Shown in pieces: positions 55,600 through 64,000 of a stretch of 64,000 nucleotides of DNA. Location: NCBI RefSeq assembly GCF_030651835.1, contig NZ_JAUSBX010000137.1, forward strand, positions 1 through 64,000, given 5' to 3'. Below the pieces are notes generated by a model. That model saw only the letters and a list, made by a program, of their open reading frames with translations. It ran no database searches and was not told the DNA's origin. This stretch comes from Methylicorpusculum sp. (GTDB lineage: Bacteria > Pseudomonadota > Gammaproteobacteria > Methylococcales > Methylomonadaceae). Each line of letters starts with the position of its first letter. Within the stretch, counting starts at the first letter, position 1. A program made the position numbers and the translations under genes.

Positions 55600-57555
55600 A
55601 TGGAAACTTTTACTAAAAATACGCTACTGACCGAGCTGGAAAATCGTCTGCGGTTTGAATCGCTGCTGACCGAAATTTCCGCTCATTTTGTCAATTTACC
55701 GACTGAAGAAATTGACGGCGTCATCAATGACAATCTAAGGAGCATTGCCGAAACGCTTGATCTTGATCGGGTCACGCTCGGTGAGGTAACGCCCGATGGC
55801 AAGGATGGCTTTGTTACCCACTGCTATCACAAGCCCTGCCTTCCTCCCAACGTAATCCAATCGGTCATGACTGAAGTGCCTCTAATCATGAAAACCCTGC
55901 TTGCAGGTGAGACAGTCATCGTTTGCAACGTGGAGGATTTGGATCCCGTCGACCGGGACAATTTTCTGCGCTGGGGAACGCGGGCCGATCTGATTTTTCC
56001 ATTGATGACTGGCGGACATGTCCGTGGTGGCCTGGCATTTACATCAAGTTATGCAAGAGAGTGGCCCGATGCAATTGTCCGTAGGCTACGCTTGATAGCC
56101 GATGTGTTCGCCAATGTATTGGCCCGCAAGCGCGCCGATCAGGCCCTGAAAGAGAGCGAAGCGAAACTGCGCTTGGCGGCGGATGCCGCCCAGGTTGGCT
56201 TGTGGGTTTGGGATATCAAGGCCGACAACATTTGGGCGACTGACCGGGCACGCGATATTTATGGTGTATCAAACGATGAATCTGTCACCTTGCAACGTTT
56301 TCTGGACACGCTGGTGCCCGATGACTTGCCGCGCATCAAAGCAGCTATTCAACGAATACTGACGGAAGGTGGCGAATATCGGGAGGAATATCAGGTTCGC
56401 CGCCGTGATGGCCAAATTCGCTGGATTAACGCCGTCGGATATTGCGAACAGGACGTGGCAGGACAGCCGCAACGGATGATGGGAGCGGGATTCGACATTA
56501 CCGAGCGCAAGCTGGCGACAGATCAGCTACGGCAGGCGATGGAAGAAATTCGCAGTTTGAAGGATAGACTGCAGCAGGAAAATGTCTATCTGCGCCACGA
56601 AGCGGGAGAACATCAAGGCTTAAGCCGTATTGTGAGTCGTAGTGCACTGATGCAACAAGCGCTGACCTTGGTTGAACAAGTGGCGCCGACGCAAGCGACC
56701 GTCCTCATTACCGGAGAAACCGGGACCGGAAAAGAGCTGTTGGCAACCGCCATTCATGAACTCAGTCCGCGCAGAGAAAGAACCATGATCCGAGTGAATT
56801 GCGCCGCCATTCCGACAGCGCTGATTGAGAGTGAACTGTTCGGACGGGAAAAGGGTGCTTATACCGGCGCCGTCGCTCGGCAACTTGGCCGTTTTGAACT
56901 GGCCAATGGTTCAACTTTCTTTCTCGATGAAATTGGCGAGTTACCTCTGGAAATGCAAGCCAAATTGCTCAGGGTGCTACAGGAAAAAGAGATTGAGCGC
57001 TTGGGTAATCCACGCCCCATCAAAGTGGATGTGCGTATCATCGCAGCCACTAATCGGGATTTACGTCAGGAAGTCGCCGCAGGCCGGTTTCGCGAAGATC
57101 TCTATTACCGTCTCAATGTGTTTCCCGTTCATTTGCCGCCATTACGCGAACGGCTGGAGGATTTGCCGCACATGATTGAATCATTTGTGCGGGAATTCGC
57201 TGAAACCATAGGAAAGCCCATTGAAACCATTGCCAAAGCAAGTATCAACGCTTTAATGCATTATCCATGGCCGGGCAATATTCGTGAGTTACGTAACGTC
57301 ATAGAACGTGCTGTGATACTGGCTCACGGCCCTTCGCTTAGAATTGACTTGCCTGGTGTCACTGCCGCGACGTCTAATGCCGATGATTTCGGCATGGCTT
57401 CCCTGGCGGATAACGAACGCCAGCATATCACTCGTGTTCTGGAAGCAACCGGTTGGCGAATTCGTGGTTCGGCTGGCGCTGCGTCGATTCTCGGCGTGAA
57501 ACCAACCACCCTGGAAAGCCGTATGGCTAAGCTGGGCATTACTCGTCCGACTTGA
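55600..57555 (+). CDS. Sigma-54-dependent transcriptional activator (GAF-PAS-AAA-Fis)
   Basis: A 651-residue bacterial enhancer-binding protein of the FhlA/NorR layout without a receiver domain. GAF region (about 20-175), PAS/PAC (about 185-305, GLWVWDIKADNIWATD), AAA+ (about 335-570: Walker A GETGTGKE, sigma-54 loop GAYTGA with Tyr replacing the usual Phe, Walker B FFLDEIGELP) and a Fis-type helix-turn-helix (about 605-650). It lies just upstream of a -24/-12 promoter (57705-57720), so it likely drives the genes that follow. The signal is unknown. Confidence 0.93.
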   Translation: METFTKNTLLTELENRLRFESLLTEISAHFVNLPTEEIDGVINDNLRSIAETLDLDRVTLGEVTPDGKDGFVTHCYHKPCLPPNVIQSVMTEVPLIMKTLLAGETVIVCNVEDLDPVDRDNFLRWGTRADLIFPLMTGGHVRGGLAFTSSYAREWPDAIVRRLRLIADVFANVLARKRADQALKESEAKLRLAADAAQVGLWVWDIKADNIWATDRARDIYGVSNDESVTLQRFLDTLVPDDLPRIKAAIQRILTEGGEYREEYQVRRRDGQIRWINAVGYCEQDVAGQPQRMMGAGFDITERKLATDQLRQAMEEIRSLKDRLQQENVYLRHEAGEHQGLSRIVSRSALMQQALTLVEQVAPTQATVLITGETGTGKELLATAIHELSPRRERTMIRVNCAAIPTALIESELFGREKGAYTGAVARQLGRFELANGSTFFLDEIGELPLEMQAKLLRVLQEKEIERLGNPRPIKVDVRIIAATNRDLRQEVAAGRFREDLYYRLNVFPVHLPPLRERLEDLPHMIESFVREFAETIGKPIETIAKASINALMHYPWPGNIRELRNVIERAVILAHGPSLRIDLPGVTAATSNADDFGMASLADNERQHITRVLEATGWRIRGSAGAASILGVKPTTLESRMAKLGITRPT

Positions 57556-57704
57556 ATTGAGTCCGCTATATCGGATGCGCCTCCGGTATTTCGTAGGATC
57601 ACCCTGTTTTATCGTCTTCTCGCATTCTTGAGTTTTCAGTCCGTCTGATCATAACTTTTTGAATTACCGAGTCTTAACCATTTCCATCCGATGGTCTTCA
57701 TGCG

Positions 57705-57720
57705 TGGCATGCAATCTGCA
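57705..57720 (+). promoter_or_regulatory. Candidate sigma-54 (-24/-12) promoter
   Basis: TGGCATGCAATCTGCA matches the consensus TGGCACG-N4-TTGCW at 10 of 12 defined positions, with the invariant GG and GC correctly spaced. It lies 150 bases after a sigma-54 activator gene and 12 bases before the next ATG, so the first gene would be nearly leaderless. Confidence 0.65.
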
Positions 57721-57731
57721 AAGCTTCATGC

Positions 57732-58100
57732 ATGATTGAGTTCTATCTATCCATCCGCTTAGGTCGGCATGACAGGCGCTCGCTTTTAGACGCATTTGAT
57801 TTTGTTGCGGCATGGGCGCGCGCAGAGCGTGGCTGTCTTGGCGTAGACCTATATTTTGCAGCCTCGGATTCCTGTCGTCTTTGTTATGTCGAGAGGTGGA
57901 AATCGGAAGATGAACTTCGATCTATGCTCCGATCGCGCCATTTCAGCCACCTGATTGCCTTGACTGAATTAGCATATGAATTTGTTGGCTGCGAATTCAA
58001 AGTCATTCACGAAATTCGTGGCCTTGAATTTGCCGCCGAAGTGCTAGGGGAGACCGCATTGCCTCAACTCGTTGAGCATGACGTGCGAAAAAATCTGTAA
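57732..58100 (+). CDS. ABM-domain (antibiotic biosynthesis monooxygenase-like) protein
   Basis: A 122-residue protein with the ferredoxin-like ABM layout: MIEFYLSIRL strand, a helix, then RGCLGVDLYFAASD and CYVERWKSEDELRSM, HFSHLIAL. ABM proteins include quinol monooxygenases and haem oxygenases, but no haem ligand can be named. It is the first gene after the sigma-54 promoter, with almost no leader and no evident ribosome site. Confidence 0.7.
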   Translation: MIEFYLSIRLGRHDRRSLLDAFDFVAAWARAERGCLGVDLYFAASDSCRLCYVERWKSEDELRSMLRSRHFSHLIALTELAYEFVGCEFKVIHEIRGLEFAAEVLGETALPQLVEHDVRKNL

Positions 58101-58167
58101 TGGATGTCAGAAGCACATTACCAACCTATTGACCCAGAATAAGCGAATAGAAACAAGGAAAATCATT

Positions 58168-58881
58168 ATGGCAAACCGAATTATTAACCAAATCCCTTAT
58201 GCCTCCATGACGGCGTCTGTATTGGTTGCATTGCTGCTGACAGCCTGTACGGTTACCCAAAAAGCGCCTCTCGAACAATCCGAGATTCGTTGCGGACTAC
58301 TGGCTAACGAATGCCACAAGCTTCAACCCGGCGGTAAGGATCAAGCCAGTTTTCGGTACATCAATCCTGCCGCGCAGTGGCGTCAATACAGCAAGGTGCT
58401 GATCGAGCCCGTCACTTTCTGGGGAGGCGAATCCACCTCAGTGTCCGCCGCCGATCAACAAGCGCTGCTGAATTATTTTTCCCAGCAACTTCGCGAGCAA
58501 CTGGGCAAGAAATTCCAGATCGTTGAGCAACCCGGCCCAGGCGTCATGAAAATAACGGTGGCGATGACCGACGCCGAAGCGGCAACACCAGTACTGCGGA
58601 GTATTTCCATGTTTGTGCCGCAAGCGCACATGCTGAGTAATTTGAAATATCTGGCGACGGGAACTTTCCCGTTTGTTGGTGGCGCCCAAGGCGAAGCCAA
58701 AATTACCGACTCTGTGTCCGGCGCCTTGCTGTCGGCTGCGGCGGACAAACGTATTGGCGGCGGTAGCACAATGACCGGCATGCAATGGCAATGGGGTGAT
58801 GCCGAACATGCCATCGATCAATGGTGTGAAATGCTCACGGAACGACTAACCTCGTGGACCGCCGGCACCGGCAAACCTTAA
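58168..58881 (+). CDS. DUF3313 family lipoprotein
   Basis: A 237-residue predicted lipoprotein. ATG 58168 follows AAGGAAAA; an upstream in-frame ATG at 58072 overlaps the ABM gene. Signal peptide with lipobox LTAC. SFRYINPAAQWRQYSKVLIE, PVTFWGG and QQALLNYFSQQLREQL match DUF3313 proteins (outer-membrane-associated, function unknown). A second member begins at 63606. Confidence 0.85.
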   Translation: MANRIINQIPYASMTASVLVALLLTACTVTQKAPLEQSEIRCGLLANECHKLQPGGKDQASFRYINPAAQWRQYSKVLIEPVTFWGGESTSVSAADQQALLNYFSQQLREQLGKKFQIVEQPGPGVMKITVAMTDAEAATPVLRSISMFVPQAHMLSNLKYLATGTFPFVGGAQGEAKITDSVSGALLSAAADKRIGGGSTMTGMQWQWGDAEHAIDQWCEMLTERLTSWTAGTGKP

Positions 58882-58899
58882 ACCGGTTGAATAGCCATC

Positions 58900-59946
58900 A
58901 TGAACGATAGTACAACACACTTGCGTCGAACGGCTCTGGCCGTGATGACACTCGGTTGGTCCATGTCCGGTATGGCTGGCGTGAGCCATTTTCTAGCCGG
59001 TATGATGAATATCCGGGATTTTCTGATGCCGGAAAAAGAAGGCGTCTATGCCGCGTTGTATCTGGGCAATTATTCGATGTCCGAGTTAACCGACCAGCAC
59101 GGTAATGCCATCGACAGCGCTACGTTCCGGGCCAGCAAAAGTCTGGGACCGGGTATTCCGGCGGGTGCATCGATTACCGCCAATATTGACGCTAATGTCG
59201 ATATGTATCTGCTTGCGCCTACGTTTGTCTGGAATACCGGTTATCAAATCCTAGGCGCCGATTTCGCCATGCTGATTTCGATACCGTTCGCCAACACCAC
59301 GGTGGGTGCGTCGCTGGATACCATGACCAATATCAATCTGGCGAATCGGGCCGCATCGTTCAACAAGCAACTAGCGGTTGACGACAGCGCCTTCGATATA
59401 TCGGATATTTTCGTGCAACCGTTGATGCTGGGCTGGCATGGCAAGCACTATGATGTATCCTCCGCCTATGGCTTTTACGCACCCACCGGCAAGTATGATG
59501 TCGATGATGTAGCCAACACCGGTCTGGGATTTTGGGGGCATCAATTCCAGCTGGCGGGAGCCTTCTATCCGTTTGAACATAAAGGCACTGCCCTGATGCT
59601 GGCCGGTACTTACGAAGTCAATCATGAAACCCAAGGCAAAGCGTTTACCCAGGGCGGGCACTTTACCTTGAACTGGGGCGTGAGCCAGTTTCTGCCGATT
59701 ACGGATAACCTGCTGTTGGAAGTCGGCCCGGCCGGCTACAGCCAATGGCAGGTGCAGGACAATCATGGCGCCGATCAACCCAGTTTTTTGAATTCGCCCA
59801 ATCAGGTGCATGCAGTGGGTGGACAAATTGGCCTGGCGATACCCAAGGCCGACACCCAATTTACCTTTCATTACTTGACCGAATACGAGGCTGAATCCCT
59901 TTTTCGCGGCGATTACGCCGGCTTTACCGCCGCTATCAAATTCTAG
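58900..59946 (+). CDS. MetA-pathway-type outer-membrane protein (phenol degradation family)
   Basis: A 348-residue predicted beta-barrel with an N-terminal signal peptide ending near MAG. Alternating strands, GYQILGADFAMLISIP, FYAPTGKYD, GLGFWGHQFQLAGAFYP and a terminal FTAAIKF fit the MetA/SphA-type transporter family (Pfam Phenol_MetA_deg). It may move hydrophobic or aryl compounds across the outer membrane. 18 bases after the DUF3313 gene. Confidence 0.82.
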   Translation: MNDSTTHLRRTALAVMTLGWSMSGMAGVSHFLAGMMNIRDFLMPEKEGVYAALYLGNYSMSELTDQHGNAIDSATFRASKSLGPGIPAGASITANIDANVDMYLLAPTFVWNTGYQILGADFAMLISIPFANTTVGASLDTMTNINLANRAASFNKQLAVDDSAFDISDIFVQPLMLGWHGKHYDVSSAYGFYAPTGKYDVDDVANTGLGFWGHQFQLAGAFYPFEHKGTALMLAGTYEVNHETQGKAFTQGGHFTLNWGVSQFLPITDNLLLEVGPAGYSQWQVQDNHGADQPSFLNSPNQVHAVGGQIGLAIPKADTQFTFHYLTEYEAESLFRGDYAGFTAAIKF

Positions 59947-59986
59947 CCCCGATCATGTCAAGGTCCTCCAATGCAGAGAAAACACC

Positions 59987-60457
59987 ATGAACAACCGATT
60001 CAATCTTATAAACGCCACGTCATTTGTCGCCGCATTCGGTTTCCTCGTCATATTGCCAGCCCAGGCTCAATTGATGATTTATCCCATGAAAGGCCAGAGC
60101 AATGAACAATTGTCTAAGGATCGATACGAATGCCATTTATGGGCGGTGCAACAATCCGGTTTCGACCCAACGGTTGCACAGACCACCCAGCAAGCTCCGC
60201 AATCCCAACAAGGTGGCCAAGTGCTTCGTGGCGGCGCTCGCGGCGCGGCGATGGGAGCCGCTGTCGGCGCCATCGCCGGTGATGCCGGCAAAGGCGCGGC
60301 TATTGGCGCAACAGCCGGTGGCATTCGCGGCGGTTTTAAACGTCTGGATCAAAACCATGCCACCGCAGCGCAAGCATCTCAAGCCGCTCCTGGGCAGGAT
60401 GCCTATGATCACGCTATCAAGGCTTGCTTGGGTGGACGCAGTTATTCGGTGAACTAA
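59987..60457 (+). CDS. Glycine-zipper family exported protein
   Basis: A 156-residue protein with a signal peptide ending in AQA, a small charged domain (SKDRYECHLWAVQQSGFDP), a glycine-zipper segment GGARGAAMGAAVGAIAGDAG with further GxxxG repeats to about residue 112, and a C-terminal YDHAIKACLGGRSY. Such zippers insert into or span the envelope as oligomers. Function unknown; position suggests a link to the sulfatase. Confidence 0.78.
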   Translation: MNNRFNLINATSFVAAFGFLVILPAQAQLMIYPMKGQSNEQLSKDRYECHLWAVQQSGFDPTVAQTTQQAPQSQQGGQVLRGGARGAAMGAAVGAIAGDAGKGAAIGATAGGIRGGFKRLDQNHATAAQASQAAPGQDAYDHAIKACLGGRSYSVN

Positions 60458-60486
60458 TCGACTGTCACGAACTACACATTATCATT

Positions 60487-62889
60487 ATGAAAACGAAAGC
60501 AAATATTCTTCTGGCCTTAGGCGTTTTCGGCGCGATCATCGGCTCGGTGCAGGCTAAGCCTACGGCGGCAAAAACCGGCGATACCCTGGATCGTAGCGTG
60601 CTGCCCGTTGCCGAACCCAAGTCCAAAGCCCTGAAAGAAATCGACGTGCGTAAAGCCAAAGCTCCCGTGCGCTTTGAAGTCAAGGCACCCAAGGGCGCGC
60701 CGAATGTGGTGATCGTGCTGATCGACGACATGGGCTTTGGCCAACCCAGTACCTTCGGTGGTGGTGTGGCCATGCCGACTCTGGATCATCTGGCCAATAC
60801 CGGCTTGCGCTATAACAATATGCACGTCACCGCCCTGTGTTCGCCGACCCGCGCAGCCTTGCTCACCGGGCGCAACCATCACACCAATAATACCGGCGCG
60901 GTGCAGGATATTGCCACCGCCTTTCCCGGCAATACCGGCATTCGCCCCAATAGTGTCGCACCGTTGGCCGAGATGCTGCGGCTGAATGGCTACAATACCG
61001 CCGCGTTTGGCAAATGGCATCTGACACCGCTGTGGGAAACCACCGCTTCCGGGCCGTTCGAGCGCTGGCCGACCGGCTCGGGTTTTGAAAAGTTTTACGG
61101 CTTTCTGGGCGGCGAAACCAATCATTGGTCGCCGTATATTTTTGACGGCACCGCGCGCGTCGAACTTCCGCACGACCCCGCCTACAACTTCATGACCGAT
61201 ATGACGGACCGTTCCATCGCCTGGGTACGCGCACAACAGTCATTGACGCCGGACAAACCATTCTTCGTGTACTTCGCACCAGGCGCCACGCATGCGCCAC
61301 ACCATGCCCCGCAAGCCTGGATTGATAAATACAAAGGCCAGTTCGATGCCGGCTGGGATAAATACCGGGAAGAAACTCTAGCCCGACAAATCCGCCTGGG
61401 CGTGGTACCGCCTGATACCAAGCTCGCGCCTAAACCGCCTGCAATCGCGAACTGGGAAACCTTAAGTGACGAGGAAAAACGCCTGTATGCGCGGCAGATG
61501 GAGGTCTTCGCAGGCTTTGCCGAATTTACCGATCACGAGGTTGGCCGGCTCGCCACCGCGCTGGAAGAACTGGGCGAGATGGACAACACAGTGTTCATTT
61601 ATATCGCCGGCGATAACGGTGCCAGCGCCGAAGGCGGCATGGCCGGCATGTTCAACGAAATGCTGGCCTTTAATGGCATGCCCGCCAACGTGGCCGAACA
61701 GATGCCGTTCATCGATAAGTGGGGCGGCCCGGAATCTTACCCGCATTTCGCCGCAGGTTGGGCGGTGGCCGGTAACGCCCCGTTTGCCTGGTCTAAGCAG
61801 GTAGCAGCCGATTACGGCGGCACCAAGAACGGTATGGTGGTGCACTGGCCAAAAGGCATTCGCGCCAACGGCGAGCTGCGTTCGCAGTGGCATCATGTGG
61901 TCGACATTGCCCCGACCGTGCTGGAAATCGCCGGTCTACCGGCGCCGAAAACGGTCAATGGCACGCCGCAAAAGCCGTTTGAAGGCACCAGTCTGGCTTA
62001 CACCTTTAACGATGCCAAAGCCGCCAATCGACATCACACCCAGTATTTCGAAATATTGGGTAATCGTGCGCTGTATCACGACGGCTGGCTGGCACGAACC
62101 ATACACCGAGCCCCTTGGGAGAGACAGCCACGAGCACCCTTCGCCGAGGATAAATGGGAGTTGTTCGATACTCGTAGCGATTTCAGTCTAGCCAATGACT
62201 TGGCGGCGCGACAGCCTGCCAAACTGAAAACCATGCAGGCGCTGTTTCTGCAGGAGGCGGTGAAATACAACGTATTGCCACTGGATGATCGCACGCTGGA
62301 ACGCTTCGTACCCGCGTTAGCTGGGCGCCCGGACCTGATGGCGGGGCGGCATTCGCTAACCTTGTATGAGGGCATGACCGGCATCATGGAAAACGCCTTT
62401 ATTGATGTTAAAAACCGGTCACTGACTGTAACAGCCGAGGTCGAAATTCCGCAAAATGGAGCCAATGGGGTGATTCTTGCCCAGGGTGGTCGCTTTGGCG
62501 GCTGGGCACTGTATATGAAAGAGGGTAAGCCGGCTTATTCCTATAATCTGGCTGGCATGCAGCGCACCACTATCGCGGCAGCGCAGCCTTTGGCCGCAGG
62601 TAAAGCCAGCATCGTGCTGAACTTTGCTTATGACGGCGGTGGCCCCGGCAAGGGCGGTATGGCTACGCTGACGGTGAACGGTGAAAAAGCCGCAGAGGGC
62701 CGCATCGAACGCACCACGCCGTTCGTCTTCTCATTGGACGAAGGCGCCGATGTGGGCAGGGATGAAGATACCCCGGTCAGCGAAGAGTACAAACAAGGCG
62801 ACAATCGCTTTAATGGCAAGATCGTCAAAGTGACGGTAGAGACTAAAGCCAATCCGCCTGTTCAAGCAGCTGTTGTTAGCAAGCAGTAG
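60487..62889 (+). CDS. Arylsulfatase (type I, formylglycine-dependent)
   Basis: An 800-residue exported hydrolase of sulfate esters. Start ATG 60487 opens a signal peptide ending in VQA; the longer frame overlaps the glycine-zipper gene. Metal Asp pair D80-D81 in VLIDDMGFG; the modified Cys is C118 in CSPTRAALLTG, converted by a sulfatase-modifying enzyme not encoded here. GKWHLTPLW, DNGASAEGG and HVVDIAPTVLEIAGL are typical. The C-terminal 170 residues form an added beta-rich domain. Codons are richer in G and C than in the housekeeping block. Confidence 0.94.
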   Translation: MKTKANILLALGVFGAIIGSVQAKPTAAKTGDTLDRSVLPVAEPKSKALKEIDVRKAKAPVRFEVKAPKGAPNVVIVLIDDMGFGQPSTFGGGVAMPTLDHLANTGLRYNNMHVTALCSPTRAALLTGRNHHTNNTGAVQDIATAFPGNTGIRPNSVAPLAEMLRLNGYNTAAFGKWHLTPLWETTASGPFERWPTGSGFEKFYGFLGGETNHWSPYIFDGTARVELPHDPAYNFMTDMTDRSIAWVRAQQSLTPDKPFFVYFAPGATHAPHHAPQAWIDKYKGQFDAGWDKYREETLARQIRLGVVPPDTKLAPKPPAIANWETLSDEEKRLYARQMEVFAGFAEFTDHEVGRLATALEELGEMDNTVFIYIAGDNGASAEGGMAGMFNEMLAFNGMPANVAEQMPFIDKWGGPESYPHFAAGWAVAGNAPFAWSKQVAADYGGTKNGMVVHWPKGIRANGELRSQWHHVVDIAPTVLEIAGLPAPKTVNGTPQKPFEGTSLAYTFNDAKAANRHHTQYFEILGNRALYHDGWLARTIHRAPWERQPRAPFAEDKWELFDTRSDFSLANDLAARQPAKLKTMQALFLQEAVKYNVLPLDDRTLERFVPALAGRPDLMAGRHSLTLYEGMTGIMENAFIDVKNRSLTVTAEVEIPQNGANGVILAQGGRFGGWALYMKEGKPAYSYNLAGMQRTTIAAAQPLAAGKASIVLNFAYDGGGPGKGGMATLTVNGEKAAEGRIERTTPFVFSLDEGADVGRDEDTPVSEEYKQGDNRFNGKIVKVTVETKANPPVQAAVVSKQ

Positions 62890-62985
62890 CTGGCACTTTG
62901 CAATACCGGATTTTTAACTCGTAAGAACAGCAAAGAATCCACACACCATGAAACACAACTTTTCCACTTTATTTTAAGAGAATCT

Positions 62986-63568
62986 ATGAAAATCACTATG
63001 ACGAAGGCTCTGAGCCTTACAGCCGTATTGCTGATATTGGCCGTTGTAATATTGGATAGCACTGCGTTGGCCGGCGAACTGGCCGGGGCTAAACTACCCG
63101 ACACGCTCAAGGCCGGCGATAAAACCTTGCGGTTAAACGGGTTAGGCCTGAGGAAAAAGGCCATTATCAAAGTTTATGTGGGCGGACTCTACCTCGAATC
63201 GCCTTCAAAGGATGCCGCTGCGATCCTGGCGTCCGATCAAAGTAAGGCGATTACCCTGTTTTTCTTACGCGACCTGACTAAGGCGCAACTCGCGGAGGCT
63301 TTCGGCTTTCCAGGAAAGTTTCGAGGAGAATGCGGCGGATAAGGCAGGACAGAAAGCAGCTTTCGACAAAATGCTTAGGCTGCTTCCCTATGTGAAGGAA
63401 GGTCAAACGCTGACTTTCACCTACCTGCCGGAAAAAGGCACCATGCTACAAGCCGGAAATAAGGAATTGGGCGCCTTCGAAGGTAAGGGCTTCGCAGACG
63501 CAGTCTTCTCGATCTGGCTGGGCCCTAAGCCGCCTTCAGAGGACCTAAAGCAAGGGTTATTGGGTTAA
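62986..63568 (+). pseudogene. Chalcone-isomerase-like protein, frameshifted
   Basis: The N-terminal frame has a signal peptide and LPDTLKAGDKTLRLNGLGL, then KVYVGGLYLESPS, hallmarks of bacterial CHI-like periplasmic proteins. A 7-bp tandem duplication GGCTTTC (63297-63303 and 63304-63310) shifts the frame, giving an early stop at 63340-63342. Removing one copy restores AEAFQESFEENAADKAGQKA and joins the downstream frame (FDKMLRLLPYVKEG, FADAVFSIWLG) to its stop at 63568. It may be a recent null allele or a sequence error. Confidence 0.82.
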
Positions 63569-63605
63569 TGAGTACTGTCGAATTTTTTAAGTTTGGAGGA
63601 AACAA

Positions 63606-64000
63606 GTGAGAACTTATCATCAAAAAAAAATTGTAACTATAGCGGCTTGGGCGCTGCCATTTTGCATTGTAGGCTTACTGTCGTCAGGTTGTTCCACTGT
63701 CAATCAAGGCAGCAACGTCCTCAAGGAAGAAATGGTCCAGCCTGCGGCGGATGCCGGTTTTATCGAACATCCGGAACGGCAGTCCAGACCGGCGGATTTG
63801 CCTTTCCAAAAAGTGTGGATCAAGCCGGGATTCGACATGAAAGCTTACCAGAATCTGGTGGTGGCGCCGGTCAACACCCAATACGTGCTGGAGCTGGACT
63901 GGATGCATAAACTCAGCTCGGCCAACGTGCTGGGCGACGTCAAAAAGGATACCGCCGAGCTGGCCGAATATTTCCACCATCAAGTGGTAAAACACTTTAA
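63606..64000 (+). CDS. DUF3313-like lipoprotein (cut by window end)
   Basis: Starts at GTG 63606 with GGAGG seven bases upstream. Signal peptide with lipobox LSSGC, then a 105-residue stretch including LPFQKVWIKPGFDM, KAYQNLVVAPVNTQYV and AELAEYFHHQVVKHF, resembling DUF3313 proteins. It continues past base 64000. Second family member in the cluster. Confidence 0.75.
   Translation, partial: MRTYHQKKIVTIAAWALPFCIVGLLSSGCSTVNQGSNVLKEEMVQPAADAGFIEHPERQSRPADLPFQKVWIKPGFDMKAYQNLVVAPVNTQYVLELDWMHKLSSANVLGDVKKDTAELAEYFHHQVVKHF

Noticed and set aside
60517-61236. Long minus-strand open frame opposite the sulfatase (239 codons)
   Set aside because: It is the antisense of a gene with all sulfatase motifs in G+C-rich sequence; its translation shows no recognisable domain.
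1-64000. CRISPR array, tRNA or rRNA genes
   Set aside because: No regularly spaced repeats, tRNA-like cloverleaf or rRNA sequence was noticed by eye; a tRNAscan or Infernal run would settle this.

Overview
The window looks like chromosome of a gammaproteobacterium, probably a type I methanotroph (Methylococcales). This is inferred from the pseudomonad-like gyrA-serC-pheA-hisC-tyrA-aroA-cmk-rpsA-ihfB-lapA gene order, a VPLPA-CTERM protein, an accessory V/A-type ATPase and multihaem cytochromes. No methane or methanol oxidation gene lies here, so the lineage is not proven. No rRNA, tRNA or CRISPR array was seen.

Layout. 0-2.3 kb: IS256-type transposase tail, a VPLPA-CTERM secreted protein, then a gene-poor stretch with a phosphoesterase remnant and a strong hairpin. 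2.3-7.6 kb: an unusual class A penicillin-binding protein overlapping a methyltransferase, a small Cys protein, peroxiredoxin Bcp and a TetR regulator. 7.7-12.4 kb (minus): prfC, uracil-DNA glycosylase, uvrC, pgsA. 12.5-18.4 kb: DUF2959 lipoprotein, HerA-like ATPase, and feoA-feoB-feoC under a Fur-box-like site, then lapA. 18.4-29.4 kb (minus): the housekeeping block from gyrA to ihfB, with serine, aromatic and histidine pathway enzymes. 29.5-33.2 kb: dienelactone hydrolase, Dabb protein, low-molecular-weight phosphatase, and a chemoreceptor with a c-type haem motif.

33.3-34.1 kb is a graveyard of broken elements (sulfatase fragment, group II intron 3' end-like structure, transposase fragment). 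Next come an eight-haem cytochrome with TPRs (34.5-36.9 kb) and, convergent to it, a TonB-dependent receptor fused in frame behind a HupE/UreJ-type permease (37.1-39.7 kb), the most unusual gene here. 39.9-47.3 kb holds a seven-gene V/A-ATPase operon in the order B-D-I-K-E-DUF2764-A, a circular permutation of the order usual in bacteria such as chlamydiae, preceded by a diguanylate cyclase. 48.5-50.6 kb is accessory DNA with a small winged-helix-like protein and a phage-tail-collar-type protein.

50.6-64 kb is an envelope-oriented region: lipase-like lipoprotein, MscS channel with a long periplasmic part, sigma-54 activator, and after a good -24/-12 promoter an ABM-domain protein, a DUF3313 lipoprotein, a MetA-type outer-membrane protein, a glycine-zipper protein, an 800-residue arylsulfatase, a chalcone-isomerase-like gene broken by a 7-bp tandem duplication, and a second DUF3313 lipoprotein cut by the window end. 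This run looks G+C-richer than the rest and may be one sigma-54-controlled unit for sulfate-ester or lipid handling at the cell surface; that role is inference.
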